Below, one piece after another: positions 21,292 to 33,926 of a stretch of 64,000 nucleotides of DNA. The stretch is from Schoenoplectus triqueter (taxonomy: Eukaryota > Streptophyta > Magnoliopsida > Poales > Cyperaceae). The position numbers and the translations under genes are program-made. Location of the stretch: NCBI GenBank assembly GCA_964058805.1, contig CAXKVV010000053.1, positions 248,001 to 312,000 on the forward strand, read 5' to 3'. Under the pieces are notes generated by a model, which saw only the letters and a program-made list of their open reading frames with translations, did no database searches and was not told where the DNA came from. Within the stretch, counting starts at the first letter, position 1, and each line of letters begins with the position of its first letter.

Positions 21292-22252
21292 ATTAGTGAA
21301 TTGCTTGTTAACATCACAAAGCATGTACTGAGGCCAAAACATCAGGTTTTGATCTGGGAAGAGAAATTTGAACTTCTAACAAAAATACAAAGTAGAGGAC
21401 AACCAGTTAATGCGCCTTCAATATTTGTAGTTCCATTCGTAGGATGTTGGTACGTCAGCTAGAAGCTAAACCAACAGCCAAGTAGCTTGTGTTGTTCACG
21501 ACATGTACAGTATTACAGTATGTACTGAAAAGAATGTACTTGTAAATACAACAACAAAAACAACAATAAAGTCTTTAATCCCAAATAAATTGGGGCAAAC
21601 TAGAAATGAAACTCAGTCCGGAATCGCAAGAGAATGTACTGGTAAATACTGATTTTTATTTTATTTTTTGTTTTTATTTTGCTGGCCAAGTGCCAATGAG
21701 GATTCTATCTTGTGGGGTGGGATACCATAGGACTTTGCATCCTATTCCATGATTTCAGTTAGCCAGTTTGGATTAAATGACAATTATATCATTGATAAAG
21801 GTTCATACCACATGTATTATATCATTGATATGGGTAGTTGAGTACCAGCACTATTATTATGTACTACCTGGTCCAAACCATCCTTTACTTGTTAGGAGTT
21901 AATACTTGCAAAGATACTTCCTTCTTTAAAATTACACCCACTATGTTATGCCATTTGCTAATAACAACCAACATTTCTTTGATATGTATTTAGCACCAAC
22001 ATTTTTGGTTTAATTGCCACAGAAAAAGCAGGTGCCAGAACTGAGCATGAGCAACATGATATTTATGTTTGTTCAAACAGATTACCAGTCAAGCTTGTAA
22101 CTAAATAATTCTTTTTACTACAGCTTCCTCGCATGTTAGAGAAGGATGCAGTGGCTCGCTATTACGGCCTCCGGAAGGGGACTGTGGTGAAGGTTACATA
22201 TGAAGGAGAACTTAGTACTGGGACCCATGTTACATACCGTTGTGTTCTTTAA
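21292..22252 (+). pseudogene. 3' part of an NRPE5-like RNA polymerase subunit 5 gene
   Basis: Two exons encode only the C-terminal assembly domain of RPB5: 21292-21405 (ISELLVNITKHVLRPKHQVL, then EEK and LLTK) and 22124-22252 ([38 protein letters not shown], stop). The wording LLVNITKH and the ending YRCVL resemble the plant Pol V-type subunit NRPE5 more than the Pol II subunit (LLVNIKEH, YRYVV). The full protein needs about 140 further N-terminal residues, which I do not find upstream: the copia element sits 112 bp before the first exon, and the DNA beyond it shows no matching exon. Intron presence argues for a DNA-level duplicate, not a retrocopy. The donor (CCA|GTTAATG) is weak and the end of the first exon is poorly conserved. 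Probably a truncated pseudogene. Confidence 0.8.
21550..21630 (-). mobile_element. Short RTE-LINE/SINE-type 3' end with target duplication
   Basis: An 81-bp insertion bounded by AGAATGTACTTGTAAATAC (21531-21549) and AGAATGTACTGGTAAATAC (21631-21649), a 19-bp duplication with one mismatch. The insert begins with a CAA-rich tract and AAAGTCTTTAATCCCAAATAAATTGGGG, the reverse complement of the common plant RTE-type tail that ends in TTG repeats. It sits in the intron of the NRPE5-like fragment. Confidence 0.8.
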
Positions 22253-24066
22253 CATGTTGTACCAAACACTTGTGTGAAAACCTATTATTATCACCTGGCC
22301 TTCCTCCTAGAGTCTAGACTATTAATTCCTGACTTTACCAGCTAGTGTCAGTTGATTTTGGGATGGTTTGTTACTACGTTAATTGTGGTTGATCCATCCT
22401 ATACTCAGAATCTTAGGCTGATTCAACTGTACCTGGACATCTTAGATGTAGTTTATTTGCCTCTTTCTGTTTTCTTCTTTATTTAAATTTCCAAATGGTT
22501 GCATTGATAAGTGGGTACAATCTTTAATCTCTCTCTGTTGACATCCTACTATATTGTAGTTCCTTTTTCCTTCTTTTCGGTTTGAATCTTTTTCCCCCTT
22601 TTAGTTGCAATTTCAAGCTTATTGTAGCTGCACTGCAGGTTTGTCCTGGCAAAGGTGAGAAATTTATTAGGCTTATAAGGGCTGACATTTGGTCGCATGA
22701 TGTTGTCGGATAAAAACTATGGCCCACTTATGAGCATAACTACTTTTAGGCCTGTATGACGAGGCCATGTGAAATTCTTGTTGTATCATACTATCATGAG
22801 CTGAACTGCTGTTGCATATGCCTATTGCCTATTACAGATGAGAGAATTACTGTACTAAGTCTAAGCTCTAAGGAAACGGGGTAGATTTGCAGTCTTTCGA
22901 ATAAAAAATTGGTTTGAAGGGTTCTCAAACTGTTGATTTTGCATTGAGATTCATACTTTTAACTGACCTCAAGATCCGAAATTCACATTTTTAATTATCG
23001 CTACGAATCTCGATGCAAAATCAATGATTCGAAGGGTTGCGAATGTACCTCGAGTCCAAGCTCTAAACCTAATTTGGTGATGGATATTTATAATCATTGT
23101 TTATTCAAATTTACGTATCTTTCAAAATGAAGGCCTTCTATATTGAAAATATTAACGGTGATCGCAATTAACTTTTACAAATCTAGTTAGGGTAAAAGGA
23201 TTTTATCCCAGGAATATAGAACTATCTGTGCCCATTTAATTTAGGGAAAATATTATAATTATGATTGTATGAAAAGGAACTGTAAGTCCGTATATCCAAA
23301 TATTTCGGACCTCCAGAATATAAATGTCTACATGAGAAACAACGTGGTACCATAAAAATTCGTAAAAATTTCTTCGAATCCCAAATTGAGAAAACAATTG
23401 AACGAAGCAATATTTCTGCTTGAACAAGCAACACAAATTAATTAGCTGGAGTAATTTTATAAGAGTTGACGTTGTTAATTAGCGTCTTGCTTGTATCTTA
23501 AATTTTGGCTTAATTTTGAAAGACATTATTACTATCATTTTTCTGGCTTGGAAAAAATATATATACGATTTGGCGCATAAATTAGGAACCATTATAAGGA
23601 TACTTGCTTTGTTTTCAAAGAAAAGTTCTCAGAAATCACACAAGTCTAATTCTATAATATTACCTTCACTTTTTGAACTGTAAGAAATTAACCATTCATT
23701 ATTTTCTTCTCCGGACATGAATTATGTAATTATTAAAAAAAATTCCTAAAATCATCATTCAGGTCTTACCGACGGAGATTTTCTTTAGCTAGCACAGAAA
23801 TATTTTTTTTTCAAAAAAAATGCTCCTCATTCTTCACATTCCATTTTCTAGAAGCACGTGCTGTAGAAAAGTCAAGTCGGATTTTTTAGGAAGCGCACAA
23901 ATTTTCGTTCAATCCACAATTGAGAAAATAATCGAAATTATTGAGGACTAGTCTGTGTACTGACTGAACGCAATTTCCTTGAAATTGAAGATTGTACCAA
24001 AATTAGTATGAGTGATGAAATACATAAAACACAATTTCTTTTGCCAGGATAATTTTATGGATATTT
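22253..24066. other. Intergenic stretch with one inverted repeat
   Basis: No gene recognised. At 22911-23042 a short inverted repeat is present: GATTTTGCATTGAGATTC near 22937 faces GAATCTCGATGCAAAATC near 23005, with further complementarity (TTTGAAGGGTT against AACCCTTCGAA). This could be a small MITE or a hairpin-forming locus. Confidence 0.5.
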
Positions 24067-24081
24067 ACAATTTTAAGGACG

Positions 24082-24217
24082 TGGGAACTAATTTTTAGTC
24101 TAATGATAAAGATAATGTCTTCCGTGTAAAAAGATCACAGGTTCGAAATTCTAATGAAGAATTCGTTATGGACAATAAAATTTGGATAGTTTAGTCTTTC
24201 ATCTTTGACTAAAAAAA
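24082..24217 (+). mobile_element. tRNA-derived SINE
   Basis: A 136-bp element flanked by 15-bp duplications ACAATTTTAAGGACG (24067-24081) and ACAATTCTAAGGACG (24218-24232), one mismatch. It shows a tRNA-like head with an A-box-like TAGTCTAATGATAAAG and a B box GGTTCGAAATTC (about 24142), and ends in an A tract. These are the hallmarks of a plant SINE mobilised by a LINE. It shares ATCTTTGAC-like 3' sequence with the element near 37,815. Confidence 0.85.
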
Positions 24218-24232
24218 ACAATTCTAAGGACG

Positions 24233-25448
24233 CTCTCAAGATCGGACATCCTTCCTCTGTAGAGATCTCCGTAGGGAGATTCAAATATTTCATTTAAATC
24301 TAAATGATTATAGAGAAAATTTAAACACGGTTTTTGATATATGAGGATTTATTAGTGTTAAATTAAAATCATTTATCAGTGATTAGATGGTTCACAATAA
24401 AAAAAAATATACATCTTCGTAGAGGTTGTGAGTTCCTCAAGGTCAGCATCTTGCTACTATGTTAAAATCAGACTAAAGCTCCCTGACATTAAAATACCAT
24501 CTTTCGTAGCTTAAATATAAAATTTGAGGAAATTATTTAAACGCATTAATTAGAGACCAATATGCTGAGAATGGATGTTTCTTAAAAAATATATTTCTGA
24601 CAAATCACAGGAGCATCTTATTTTTATTCAAATAATGACACTATCCACTTAATTGTCAACCATCCAAAATTAAATTAATTACTCAACTGATTTCATTTCC
24701 TAAAACAATCATTTTGGGTCTTCTCAAGCAAGGCAGTTGAATATGCAATGAGTAAGGATTAGAGATTTTATTTATTTAGTTGTTTAACAGTCAAGAGCCA
24801 AGATTGAGTAGACAGGGATATATTTTATGAAAGCATCAGGTCAAGGAGCGTATCTCAGGCGTTGGAATTTGTAAAACAGGATTTCACCAACTGGACTGGC
24901 CCCTATCAAAAAGACAAAGGGGTTCCTCTCAGATTGATTTCTTCAACAAGTGATATGATTTTATTTTACAGATCTCCTTCTTTATTCGAGAAGTCATCTC
25001 AGTTTTGTCTTGCATTGCATTGCATTGGTTCCTGCCTTCCTTCTAAGTTATATAATATTTCTGCTCAAAATAATAATAAATAAAACAAATATAACAATAT
25101 ACTAAATTACTAAAATAGGCTCGTGGGAAATATGTTTGGGTCACTAGCTGGTCCTGCTGCTACGAGACGAAATAGAATTCGATTCGATCAAATGCTTCCA
25201 AGAATTAACAACTAAAATGACAAACTTTTTGTGAAGATCGCTCAAGATAATCTTTTCTTTTTGAGGGGATTGGCACGAAATTAAGATGTGACCGTGTGGG
25301 TATTCTGTTTCTAAGAGAGGATTGGCACGAGCCACGAGGTCAATAAAATATATCCAATTTACCCAAATTAAATACAGAAGTTTGGGAGTCCTTTATTTTT
25401 AAAAAATAATACAGAAATTATTTACTATGTAATATTACAGAGATGGTA
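24233..25448. other. Intergenic stretch, no gene seen
   Basis: AT-rich DNA. Short open frames at 24862-25083 (plus) and 25144-25335 (minus) have no recognisable domain and no supporting splice pattern. Confidence 0.45.
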
Positions 25449-25575
25449 ACATAGTTAGCAGTCCGTTATACCGTCCGGTCCGATCCTACTATTCTCTCTT
25501 CGGTTCTGACGGGTTGATCATCGGACCGTTAACTATCATCGGACCGCTAACTATATTATAACGGACTGCTAACTA
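25449..25575. mobile_element. Short MITE with 20-bp inverted ends
   Basis: ATAGTTAGCAGTCCGTTATA (25449-25468) is mirrored exactly by TATAACGGACTGCTAACTAT (about 25556-25575). The interior has repeats of ATCGGACCG and TTAACTATC. No clear target duplication. The GC-rich sequence that follows (25740-25900: GGTCCGGGCC, GGACCGGATAGG, GACCCGCCCACC) resembles a decayed hAT-like element. Confidence 0.6.
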
Positions 25576-26800
25576 TTTGGAGTTAGACCCGTCCGCTTAG
25601 AGTGGAATATTAATTTGCATAGATAATATTTCATTTAATCTCATAATAATGATATTATCACTTATATAGTATATAAAATTAGTAACAATACAAATTAATT
25701 TATAAAAATATTTCATCAAATTTTTAATCTTCTATTTAATATAAATTGTCAGCCGAGAAGGTTGGTCCGGGCCAGAATCAAATGGTGCGCGGGTAGAGTA
25801 AAAAAAATTTAGGCCCATAGATATGGACCGGATAGGATGGATCGTGAATTATAAAGACCGAATTGGATTCCGAAATTAATAAATGACCCGCCCACCCCGC
25901 TCATTGTATCTCTACTCTGTATCACTATTTTTCTTAACCAAATTACATCACTCATTATTTTTCTATCAATTTTTATTTATTTGAACATCGTTTTAGGATT
26001 TTTGTTATGATTAAAAACCTCATAAAAAACTCGAATCTCCTTTCTATATAAGAACTTATATATTTTATTTGCTTGAGGAGAAATTGTTGCGTTTATTATT
26101 AAGAAAAATGTTATATTTAGACACCGGACCTAATGAATCCGAATGTCAAAAAAAAAAACTCGAACCGACCCTCGCCAATTTAAGATTAGACGAGCCAAAA
26201 TATAATGTGAATCAACTCGAAATATTAAAAAAAAAAAAAATTCTAAGAAGTCACTTGAAATATGCTTCAAATCTATATTTGGTTGTTAAATTTTTATTTA
26301 TCTGTTTTTATTCATTAATTTTTGATGTTCATTCAAATTTGATCAACATGTTAGTTTTTTTTTCAATTAAATTTAATGAAATACTTAACATGATCCTATA
26401 CTAAAGTTTAGAATTTTTTTTTCATATAATATTTTAAAAATATGACAACATAATGTACACATTAACTATTTTTTTCTTTTTAAAAGTTAGAAACGTTATT
26501 TGACTTATTTCTGGGAGCAATAATTTTATTTAGAATATGCATTGTTGGCATAATTTTAAATCATTGAATAAATAAAATTAAAATAATTATATCATACAAA
26601 TTGATATATTTTGGACACAAATTATCAATTTTAAATTATATTAATGTAAATGTCTCTAAATAAAATACAAATTTAAAAAAATTCACAATGTAAGAAAATA
26701 AATGAGATAATTGATAAAAACTAGCTTAACAAGATGCTATTTTAATTGCATAAAATTATGCTATAAATAATAAAACAATAATAATTTATCAATATTTCAT

Positions 26801-26803
<3 letters not shown>

Positions 26804-26857
<54 letters not shown>

Positions 26858-26858
26858 T
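26804..26858. repeat. Compound (TA)n(GA)n microsatellite
   Basis: About 36 bp of TA followed by about 17 bp of GA, abutting the left end of MITE F2. Confidence 0.9.
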
Positions 26859-27269
26859 AAAGATACCGTGAGTTTAAGTTCACGAAAGCCTTCCGTGAGT
26901 TTAAGACAAAAAGTATATCAAAATCATCTTTAAATTTTAATTTATCATGCTCATTAAATTTTTTATATGAAAATCTTATGGGACGCAAAAAGTTAGAGTG
27001 TTTTGAATTTTTTAAGCCATTGTTTTTAATTTTAAAAAAATGATGTTTAAATATTAAATATATTATTATTATTTTTAGAGTTGATTTTCAAAAATTAAAA
27101 ATCATGACTTAAAAAGCTCAAAATACTCTAAATTTTTGCATCCCACGAGATTTTCATATAAAGAATTTAAGGAGCACCATAAATTAAAATTTGAAGATGG
27201 TTTGATATAGTTTTTTAGTTAAGTTCACGGAAGACCTCCGTAAACTTAAGTTCATGGTATCTTTACTCT
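26854..27269. mobile_element. Foldback MITE, core family F (copy F2)
   Basis: Inverted ends AGTAAAGATACCGTGAG (left) and AGTAAAGATACCATGAAC (right, reversed), continuing through CTTCCGTGA / TCACGGAAG. The core (ATGAAAATCTTATGGGA, GTTAGAGTGTTTTGAA, then its complement AAAATACTCTAAATTTTTGCATCCCACGAG) matches F1 and F3. The whole sequence could fold into one long hairpin. No coding capacity. Confidence 0.75.
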
Positions 27270-27299
27270 ATATATATTCAACAACCTTAAAAGATTTTT

Positions 27300-27400
27300 A
27301 GTAAATTTGAATGAAAAAACTAACAGAGTGATCAAATACGAACAACTATCAAAGTTTAGTGACTAAAATGAATATATAAAAGTTCAATGACTATATATCG
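27300..27400. repeat. Fragment of MITE family H
   Basis: GAATGAAAAAACTAACAG, AGTGATCAAAT and AAAGTTTAGTGACTAAAATG match the right half of the intact element at 60,791-61,156. The left half is missing. Confidence 0.6.
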
Positions 27401-28449
27401 ATTTAAAGCATAATTTAATGTCCTTTTCAAAAAAAATTACCTAAAAACATCACTCATACTAATCCAACTTGAACCGTATGGGTTGGAACCCGTCCAATTG
27501 CCACTTGGAAATAGTGCTAATAATGGATATCTAAAGTATGAAAATCCGATCCGAATTCATATATAGATCCTTAAAATATATTTGTTAGTTTATTGGATCC
27601 ACGTGTGAATTCTAGTAAATGATCCATCTAATAAAATGAATCCACATTTAGATCTTATATGATTCCAATTCGAATCCGCTATAATAAAATAAAAATAAAA
27701 TAAAATTATATCATATATCAATTAATAAAATAGATATGTCCAATTTATTTTAATTTAAAAACCAATATTTATTTCACTTTATGTTGATTCATGAAGTTAA
27801 ATGATAGTTATTGTATTAATTAGATATATTTTATTATGTTATTTGATGTTTATTCTATCTTTTGGAAGTTGGAACAAATAGTTATGATTGTTACTAAGTT
27901 TATTATCAGAAGAAATAATTTTAAGATTACTATAATAGTAAATATGAATTACAATTATTTCCACATTCAAAATATTTTTTCTCTTATCATCTATGAATTA
28001 TGCTATTATTTTGAGAGACATCAAACAGATTAAAAAACGAAAAATTCTCTAACTATGAAATTTTGGTTATAATCCGTCGGTTAAAAATTTTTAAATTTAC
28101 CGTGTGATCACTTTTTTGAGTAAGATCGGTGATATTTTCGTTAGTAATAACCATAAAAGGAACCTCAAATAAGAAATACCTGAAATTTATTTATTCATCT
28201 TTTTTATTTGAAAATTTACAATTTAATGATCGACCGCGTACGGTAGCTGTCAGACTGTTTGCATGTATATTTTGTTACGTGCAAAAGGGATAATACCAAC
28301 GGCTTTGATTTGAGTTTGACCCAGTCAAAATTGAAGGCAGTTACACTGCAACCAGGTTGCAGTAGTACCTCCGTCATGTCAAATCTTCAGAGATTTGCAC
28401 GTTCAATCTTCCCACAGGTTATAAACTTATAAGACTATCGTACTTTATT
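27401..28449. other. Intergenic stretch, no gene seen
   Basis: AT-rich sequence. The segment 27,470-27,680 (GGGTTGGAACCC, GATCCGAATTC, GGATCCACG) has the style of a decayed hAT-like repeat, but no ends can be set. Confidence 0.4.
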
Positions 28450-28768
28450 AGGGTGGCTGGGTGGGACAATCAATTATGTTGACAATCTTGAGCACTAATT
28501 TTATATAAAATAAAAATAATAGTAAAAACAAAAATTCATACATATTTTATTTAATTGATTAATTATATTTCAAATTTCATTCAATTTCAATAATATCCCA
28601 TAAAACGGCATCCAAACTGACTACGATTTAAAACACAATCAATCTTAAGATTAATGATATGTTTGTAAATTTATTCTTACCATTTTTAAAATATCTTATG
28701 ATTTTATTTAAAATAAGTTGTTAAGATTACCAAACTAATTGATTGTCAAGGATATCCACCCTATTATT
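28450..28768. mobile_element. Foldback MITE with AGGGTGG ends
   Basis: The left end AGGGTGGCTGGGTGGGACAATCAATTATGTTGACAATC is mirrored by GTAAATCTT-like and GATTGTCAAGGATATCCACCCT at the right. Both sides then become AT-rich (ATATTTTATTTAA / TTAAAATATC). It is flanked by short ATT repeats (3 bp), which would suit a Harbinger-type element; this is tentative. Confidence 0.55.
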
Positions 28769-29831
28769 AATAGGTAATTCCAGCGTACATCCAACTATAA
28801 TACGTTTTATGTTTATGGTGCCTTATTTTCAAAAGTAACATAAATATAAATTTTAAAATCATAGATGTGTTTCTAATAGTTTAGATATAATGTAAATTAA
28901 AATTTGAATAATTTGAAATTTTTAACTATCATCATTTAATTTTTAAATTTTAAATGGTGAATTTTTATGATACTATAATGAATGATCAAAGAATCTCTAG
29001 AATATTTTAAATTGTATACACATTATATGTAGTTAGAAACATATTTATGGTTTTGAATTTTTATTAGAATAATAATTTTCAAAATAATATAGCATAAACT
29101 GATTGCGGTATGAGGTGACTAGCTCCGTACAACCCCGTACCTGAGGGCTTAATTTATATTAAAAAAAAACTAAAAAAATACTTTCTGGCTCTCCTGGGTT
29201 GTATGAAGTATGAACTATGAAGTATGAACTAAAAATTGCCAGCTCGTATGATTCTGTTGTTTTATTTCTTGCACTGATAAAGAGGAAATTTTGGAATCAG
29301 TAATAAATATTGTTCCTGATAAAATAATTCAATTATATTTATAGGATTTAATTTATAAAAAATATATATTTAAATGAAAACCGTTGGGGCCCGCTAATAA
29401 AATCATATCATAAATAAATATATTTTTTAAAATTCTTAAAAATCGAACTAATAGAATGAATATAATCACAGACCCTGCTATTTGCATGCGAAAAAGTCAC
29501 ATCGTATTAATTTTATTCAATATTTTGTTACGGTAATATTTATTGTTTGAATTGAGAAGAATATTTTTGTTAGAACACAGCTACATAAAATTTAGCAGAA
29601 TTAAAGAAAATACATTAAATAATTATCTTCTGCGAATATTTCACTCTTGTTATTTTCTTGTTGACTGAAATATCTATAAATTCATTGAAATTTGAGGGCG
29701 GTGCTAGATTTTCCAATAAATGAAATTTGAGATTAATAAAAGAAATAATTAATCATGAAATTTCAAGCTTCAATAATATAATAATATATACCAACATTTT
29801 TTTCCTCATAATTATATTTTCGCTTATTAGG
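28769..29831. other. Intergenic stretch, no gene seen
   Basis: AT-rich, with a small tandem GTATGAAGTATGAACTATGAAGTATGAACT at about 29,205-29,232. No gene recognised. Confidence 0.45.
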
Positions 29832-30195
29832 TAGGGATCCCTTGATAATTGGTTATTTTAACAATCTTGAAAATAAACTTGTAAATAAATATAAAAAATT
29901 CTTAAAGTAGAATTTTTTTATAAATAATCTTTTACTTATATATTGCCACTGTTTCAAATTTTATGCAATTTCATTATCACTTGATAGTCGATCAAAGATC
30001 GTTAAATCAAAACCGCTACGAATTATATAAATTTTGATGGTCTTTGATAGACCATCAAATGATAATGAAATTGTGTAAAATTTAAACACTATCAATCTTA
30101 GTAAGAGAACATATGTATAATATTTTTTTCTATTTTTCCTTTTTTTTTGTTATTTAGTTAAAAGGTCAATTGACAATATTGTCAAAATAAACCAA
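29832..30195. mobile_element. MITE family G (best copy)
   Basis: The left part (CTTGATAATTGGTTATTTTAACAATC) and the right part (GTCAATTGACAATATTGTCAAAATAAACC) are inverted relatives. Internal arms are also paired: TTTATGCAATTTCATTATCACTTGATAG faces CATCAAATGATAATGAAATTGTGTAAAA. Related decayed copies lie near 9,920 and 16,290. Confidence 0.6.
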
Positions 30196-31378
30196 TTTCA
30201 ACGGAACCCGCCCCTACTTTTTTTTTTTATGATTTTTACAATCAAAGGATTATTTGACCTCTGTAATACATTAATTCTGTCACTGAGCCGCGCCGATGAG
30301 AAGTCATTTTGTTTTATATATAGACTCACAACTTAAATACGGTATAATTACCATCTAATTTATCTTGGAAAACCAAAGCTGACCTGTCTGGTACGACTGT
30401 GCGTGTGATACATGTGTGTTCTCCATGAAATTTTGTAATATTTAATGTAATTCTGTTGAGTATCTTCATCTCATTCATCTATATAATTAACAAGCAACGC
30501 AATAATTTGTAGAGGATTATAAACTACAAAAGAAAATTATCTCACCTAGCTCGTCTGAAAACGAGCATACTTGCACGTCAAACCGCTGAATATATTTACA
30601 GATAAGAAAACTGATACGAAGAAGCAAACGATTTAAAAAAAATGATAATTCCAACAATAAATTATTTATACATGCATTTATTTTTTATTTTATCCAATAG
30701 AAAAGTACACATTATAAATGTATTCCCTAATTCCTAAATAACATGTATGTTAAATTTGAACTAATTCGGAGGTTCTACAATCTGTTATCAAACAATTTAA
30801 AATTTCTTATAAGAGAATGTCCAGTTATTTTATGATGCATGACCAATTATTTTCAAAGGAGTCCAATTTCGTTATATTTTCAAATTAAATAAGTAGAAAA
30901 ACATCTATATATGGTTTAACTTTCTTTTTAATCAACATATCAAATGGACCATGGAAATACCAGAAAAATTAAATTAAATGCGCATCAGAATTCAAAAGGG
31001 CACTTCTTAACAACATAATTGATTAGTTTAAAAACATTTGGAAAAAAGAACAATCCATTATCAGGACTGCAGCCTCTTTGCAAGTTCTTATGATAAATAT
31101 TAAGGATTAATTTTCAATCAATATTAACGTGATATTCTAATATTGAAAAATACATTCTACAAAGTTTTAACTAAAAATAGAAAATTAAGGGGGTAAGGAA
31201 ACACTAAGAACATATTCAAGCAGCACAATAACATAATTCGTGAATAACTTATTTTTTTTGTCCATAGTCAAATATTTCATAAATAATTCGTTAATGTATT
31301 TTTTAGGTAAAAAAATATTTTATTCGCGAACTATTCCGGAATATAATATATTATATATTATTTTAAATAAATAAATAT
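30196..31378. other. Intergenic stretch, no gene seen
   Basis: AT-rich DNA without a recognised gene or repeat. Confidence 0.45.
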
Positions 31379-31752
31379 ATATATATATTAAAATTATAAT
31401 ATTTGTATATATATATTATTTATATTATTTAAATTGAGCTATTTATAAATTATATTAATATTATATAAGAATCACGAATTTTTTATCCTATAAATAAATT
31501 TTGAATCTCGAATATGTTAGTATGTGAGGAAGAAAGGAATGATGGACTCGGAATATGAATTTTTTTTTATATATATTAAAATTATAATATGTTAATATGT
31601 ATTTTATTTATATTACATAAATTAAACTATTTCTGTATTATATTAGTATTATATACGAATCACCAATTTTTTTATCTCGATAACTAAATTTTGAATCTCG
31701 AATTTGTAACCATGTGAGGAAGAAAGGAATGATGGACACGGAATATGAAAAT
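31379..31752. repeat. 190-bp tandem duplication
   Basis: Two head-to-tail copies with a period of 190 bp: ATATATATTAAAATTATAAT at 31379 and 31569, and AGGAAGAAAGGAATGATGGA at 31528 and 31718. The copies differ at a number of positions, so the duplication is not very recent. Confidence 0.85.
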
Positions 31753-33926
31753 GAGGAGGCATGTGCCAGAGAAGAACGAGTCGTTGTGGGAGGAGTAAAG
31801 AATCTGAATTATCTGATGTTTCTGTGCAACTGCCCCTTTCACCCTGATTTCTCAGACTCAGAGGTTGCCATGCCAGATTGCCAGTAAAGAAAAGAAGAAA
31901 TCTCATAAAACAATGACTCCATCCCAATTCCCAACTAACAAATCTTCTCTGGCCACCTTTGTGCCAGGTCCCAGGAAGCCCTCTTGTTTCTCTCCATTTC
32001 TGATTTCCCTTTGCTTGTCTAAGTATTGTATCGTATTATATGTTATTGATACTTTTTTTTGAGTAAAGTATGTAATTTTATGACCAACGGTATGATTACA
32101 AAATTAATTCTCTCAGCTTATCATACTGCACTTCGATTAAAAATCCACATGAAAATAAATTGGTGTGAAGCTCTGAACTTAAAAAAAAAATAAGTTCCCT
32201 ACCTTTTTAATTAGATTCAGCGAGTATCTTCCTGTCATAATCAAACACACGTCAAGTATTATTATTTTTACAAACGGAGAGAATTCGTTTTGATGGTGAC
32301 TGGAGAGGGGAGAGAGAACTTAGGGGAGAATCTTTTGCCTGGATTTCTGCGGGTCCCACATGCTCCCAACTACTCTTATTTATTTATAAATTTAAAATTT
32401 TGTAGCTCGGTCACGTTCAAATCCTGACCGATCGCATCAATTGATCTGTACCTGTACCTCCGACAGCTACCCGAATCCATTTAACTGCCCAGCTCACCAC
32501 TCCGTATCTACACACGGATTTCCTTGCACATTTCCATCACGCGTCTCTTTCAATGTACCGAGTCACTTATTTTCAGTAACCTGACTCGTTTCATGTTTTA
32601 TGGATTAGTTTCTGGTACAGAGGATCTGGAAATTAAAATCTCCTCAAATTTCCCACCCGACCTTCTGGACCAAGCATTGGTTGAACGGCGAGTTTACAGA
32701 TTACAACGTGAAAGTTAAGACAAGTCTTATTTGAAAAATAATAAATGTATTTGGAAACCTGAGGCTGGTGGATTTTCTTTTCTTTTCCTTTTTTTTCTCC
32801 TAGGTTTGGACATGAAACTTGACGTAGACATCAATTCATATTTTTCCTGTGAAAGCACCACGAATCTCCGATTTATTTATTTATTTTTTTATAATTTTTC
32901 AGTGCTTAAAAAAATGACGTCTCATTGTTTGCTTCAATCTTTTTTGTCCATTCTTTCAACATGAACATAAAATATTTTGTCCTTTAAACATCTTATTTAT
33001 GCTTGTGGTCTCTGGATCAGATTTTACTAGATATGCTGTTTTTTTCATTCGCGAGCAGGATTTTATTTTTTAAATCGAACGGTCGAAAAAAAACAAAAAT
33101 AGCTGCATGAATTTCAAAGAAGAATAAATCAATTCGCACAGTCGAATCCTGAAAAGCAAAGTCCCACTCACTGATACCGAATAGCATCAAATTTCATTCC
33201 ATTTTACTATCCAATATTATATAAGACAATCATTTTTAAATTTGGTTGACACTCACAGACTCACTGCCATTGGTACTATTAAGTATTAACCCCGTAATGG
33301 AAGTTCCAATCTTTCCAAGTATTTTCAACTTAAAAATGTGTTTCGTACTAATTTAAAATTAAACACGACAAAGTTGACAAGTTTTGGTTCTTAATTTATT
33401 TTAATACATAAACTTCTTAACTTTACTATCCTGAATTATTACTTAATTATCGGGTCAATTTCAATGCACAAATTCATCCGTTCTCTGTATACTGTTTCTT
33501 TATTTATTTTTTCTTTTTGGTGAAAATAGGCAGATACGAATCTCAGTGGGCCCACCAAACACCCTGGAAAATTCCAAAAAGAACGAGATAAAAAAAAAGA
33601 AGAAGAAGGGATCAAGGTATAGACGATCCTCTCCACCGTGCGCCGCGGGCCGCGGCTCAATGAAAATTTGAATGGGTTGTATTATTAATTTATGGTTGTA
33701 GAGGATCCGGCACAGAGAATTGATTAGTTTTTTTTTGATGAAATTGATGAGGGGTTAATGGTGGTGGTACCTTTGTTTGGTCCCTTCCGTCCATTTCAAT
33801 CCAAACCAAATATTTGGGTGTCCCATGTGTCCTTTTTGAATTTATTGCATTGTTTGTTCGGGCCTTTGGGTTGGGGTAATGGATTACCATTCTTAACGCC
33901 CTCTCTGTACCACCCACCCAGTGGAA
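31753..33926. other. Intergenic stretch, no gene seen
   Basis: Several open frames of 60-90 codons occur on both strands, none with a known domain or consistent splice sites. A GC-rich island at about 33,620-33,660 (CACCGTGCGCCGCGGGCC) is notable in this AT-rich DNA but unassigned. Confidence 0.4.

Noticed and set aside
25740..25900. GC-rich segment considered as gene remnant
   Set aside because: Motifs GGACCGG and GACCCGCCC fit decayed hAT-like repeats better; no coding pattern.
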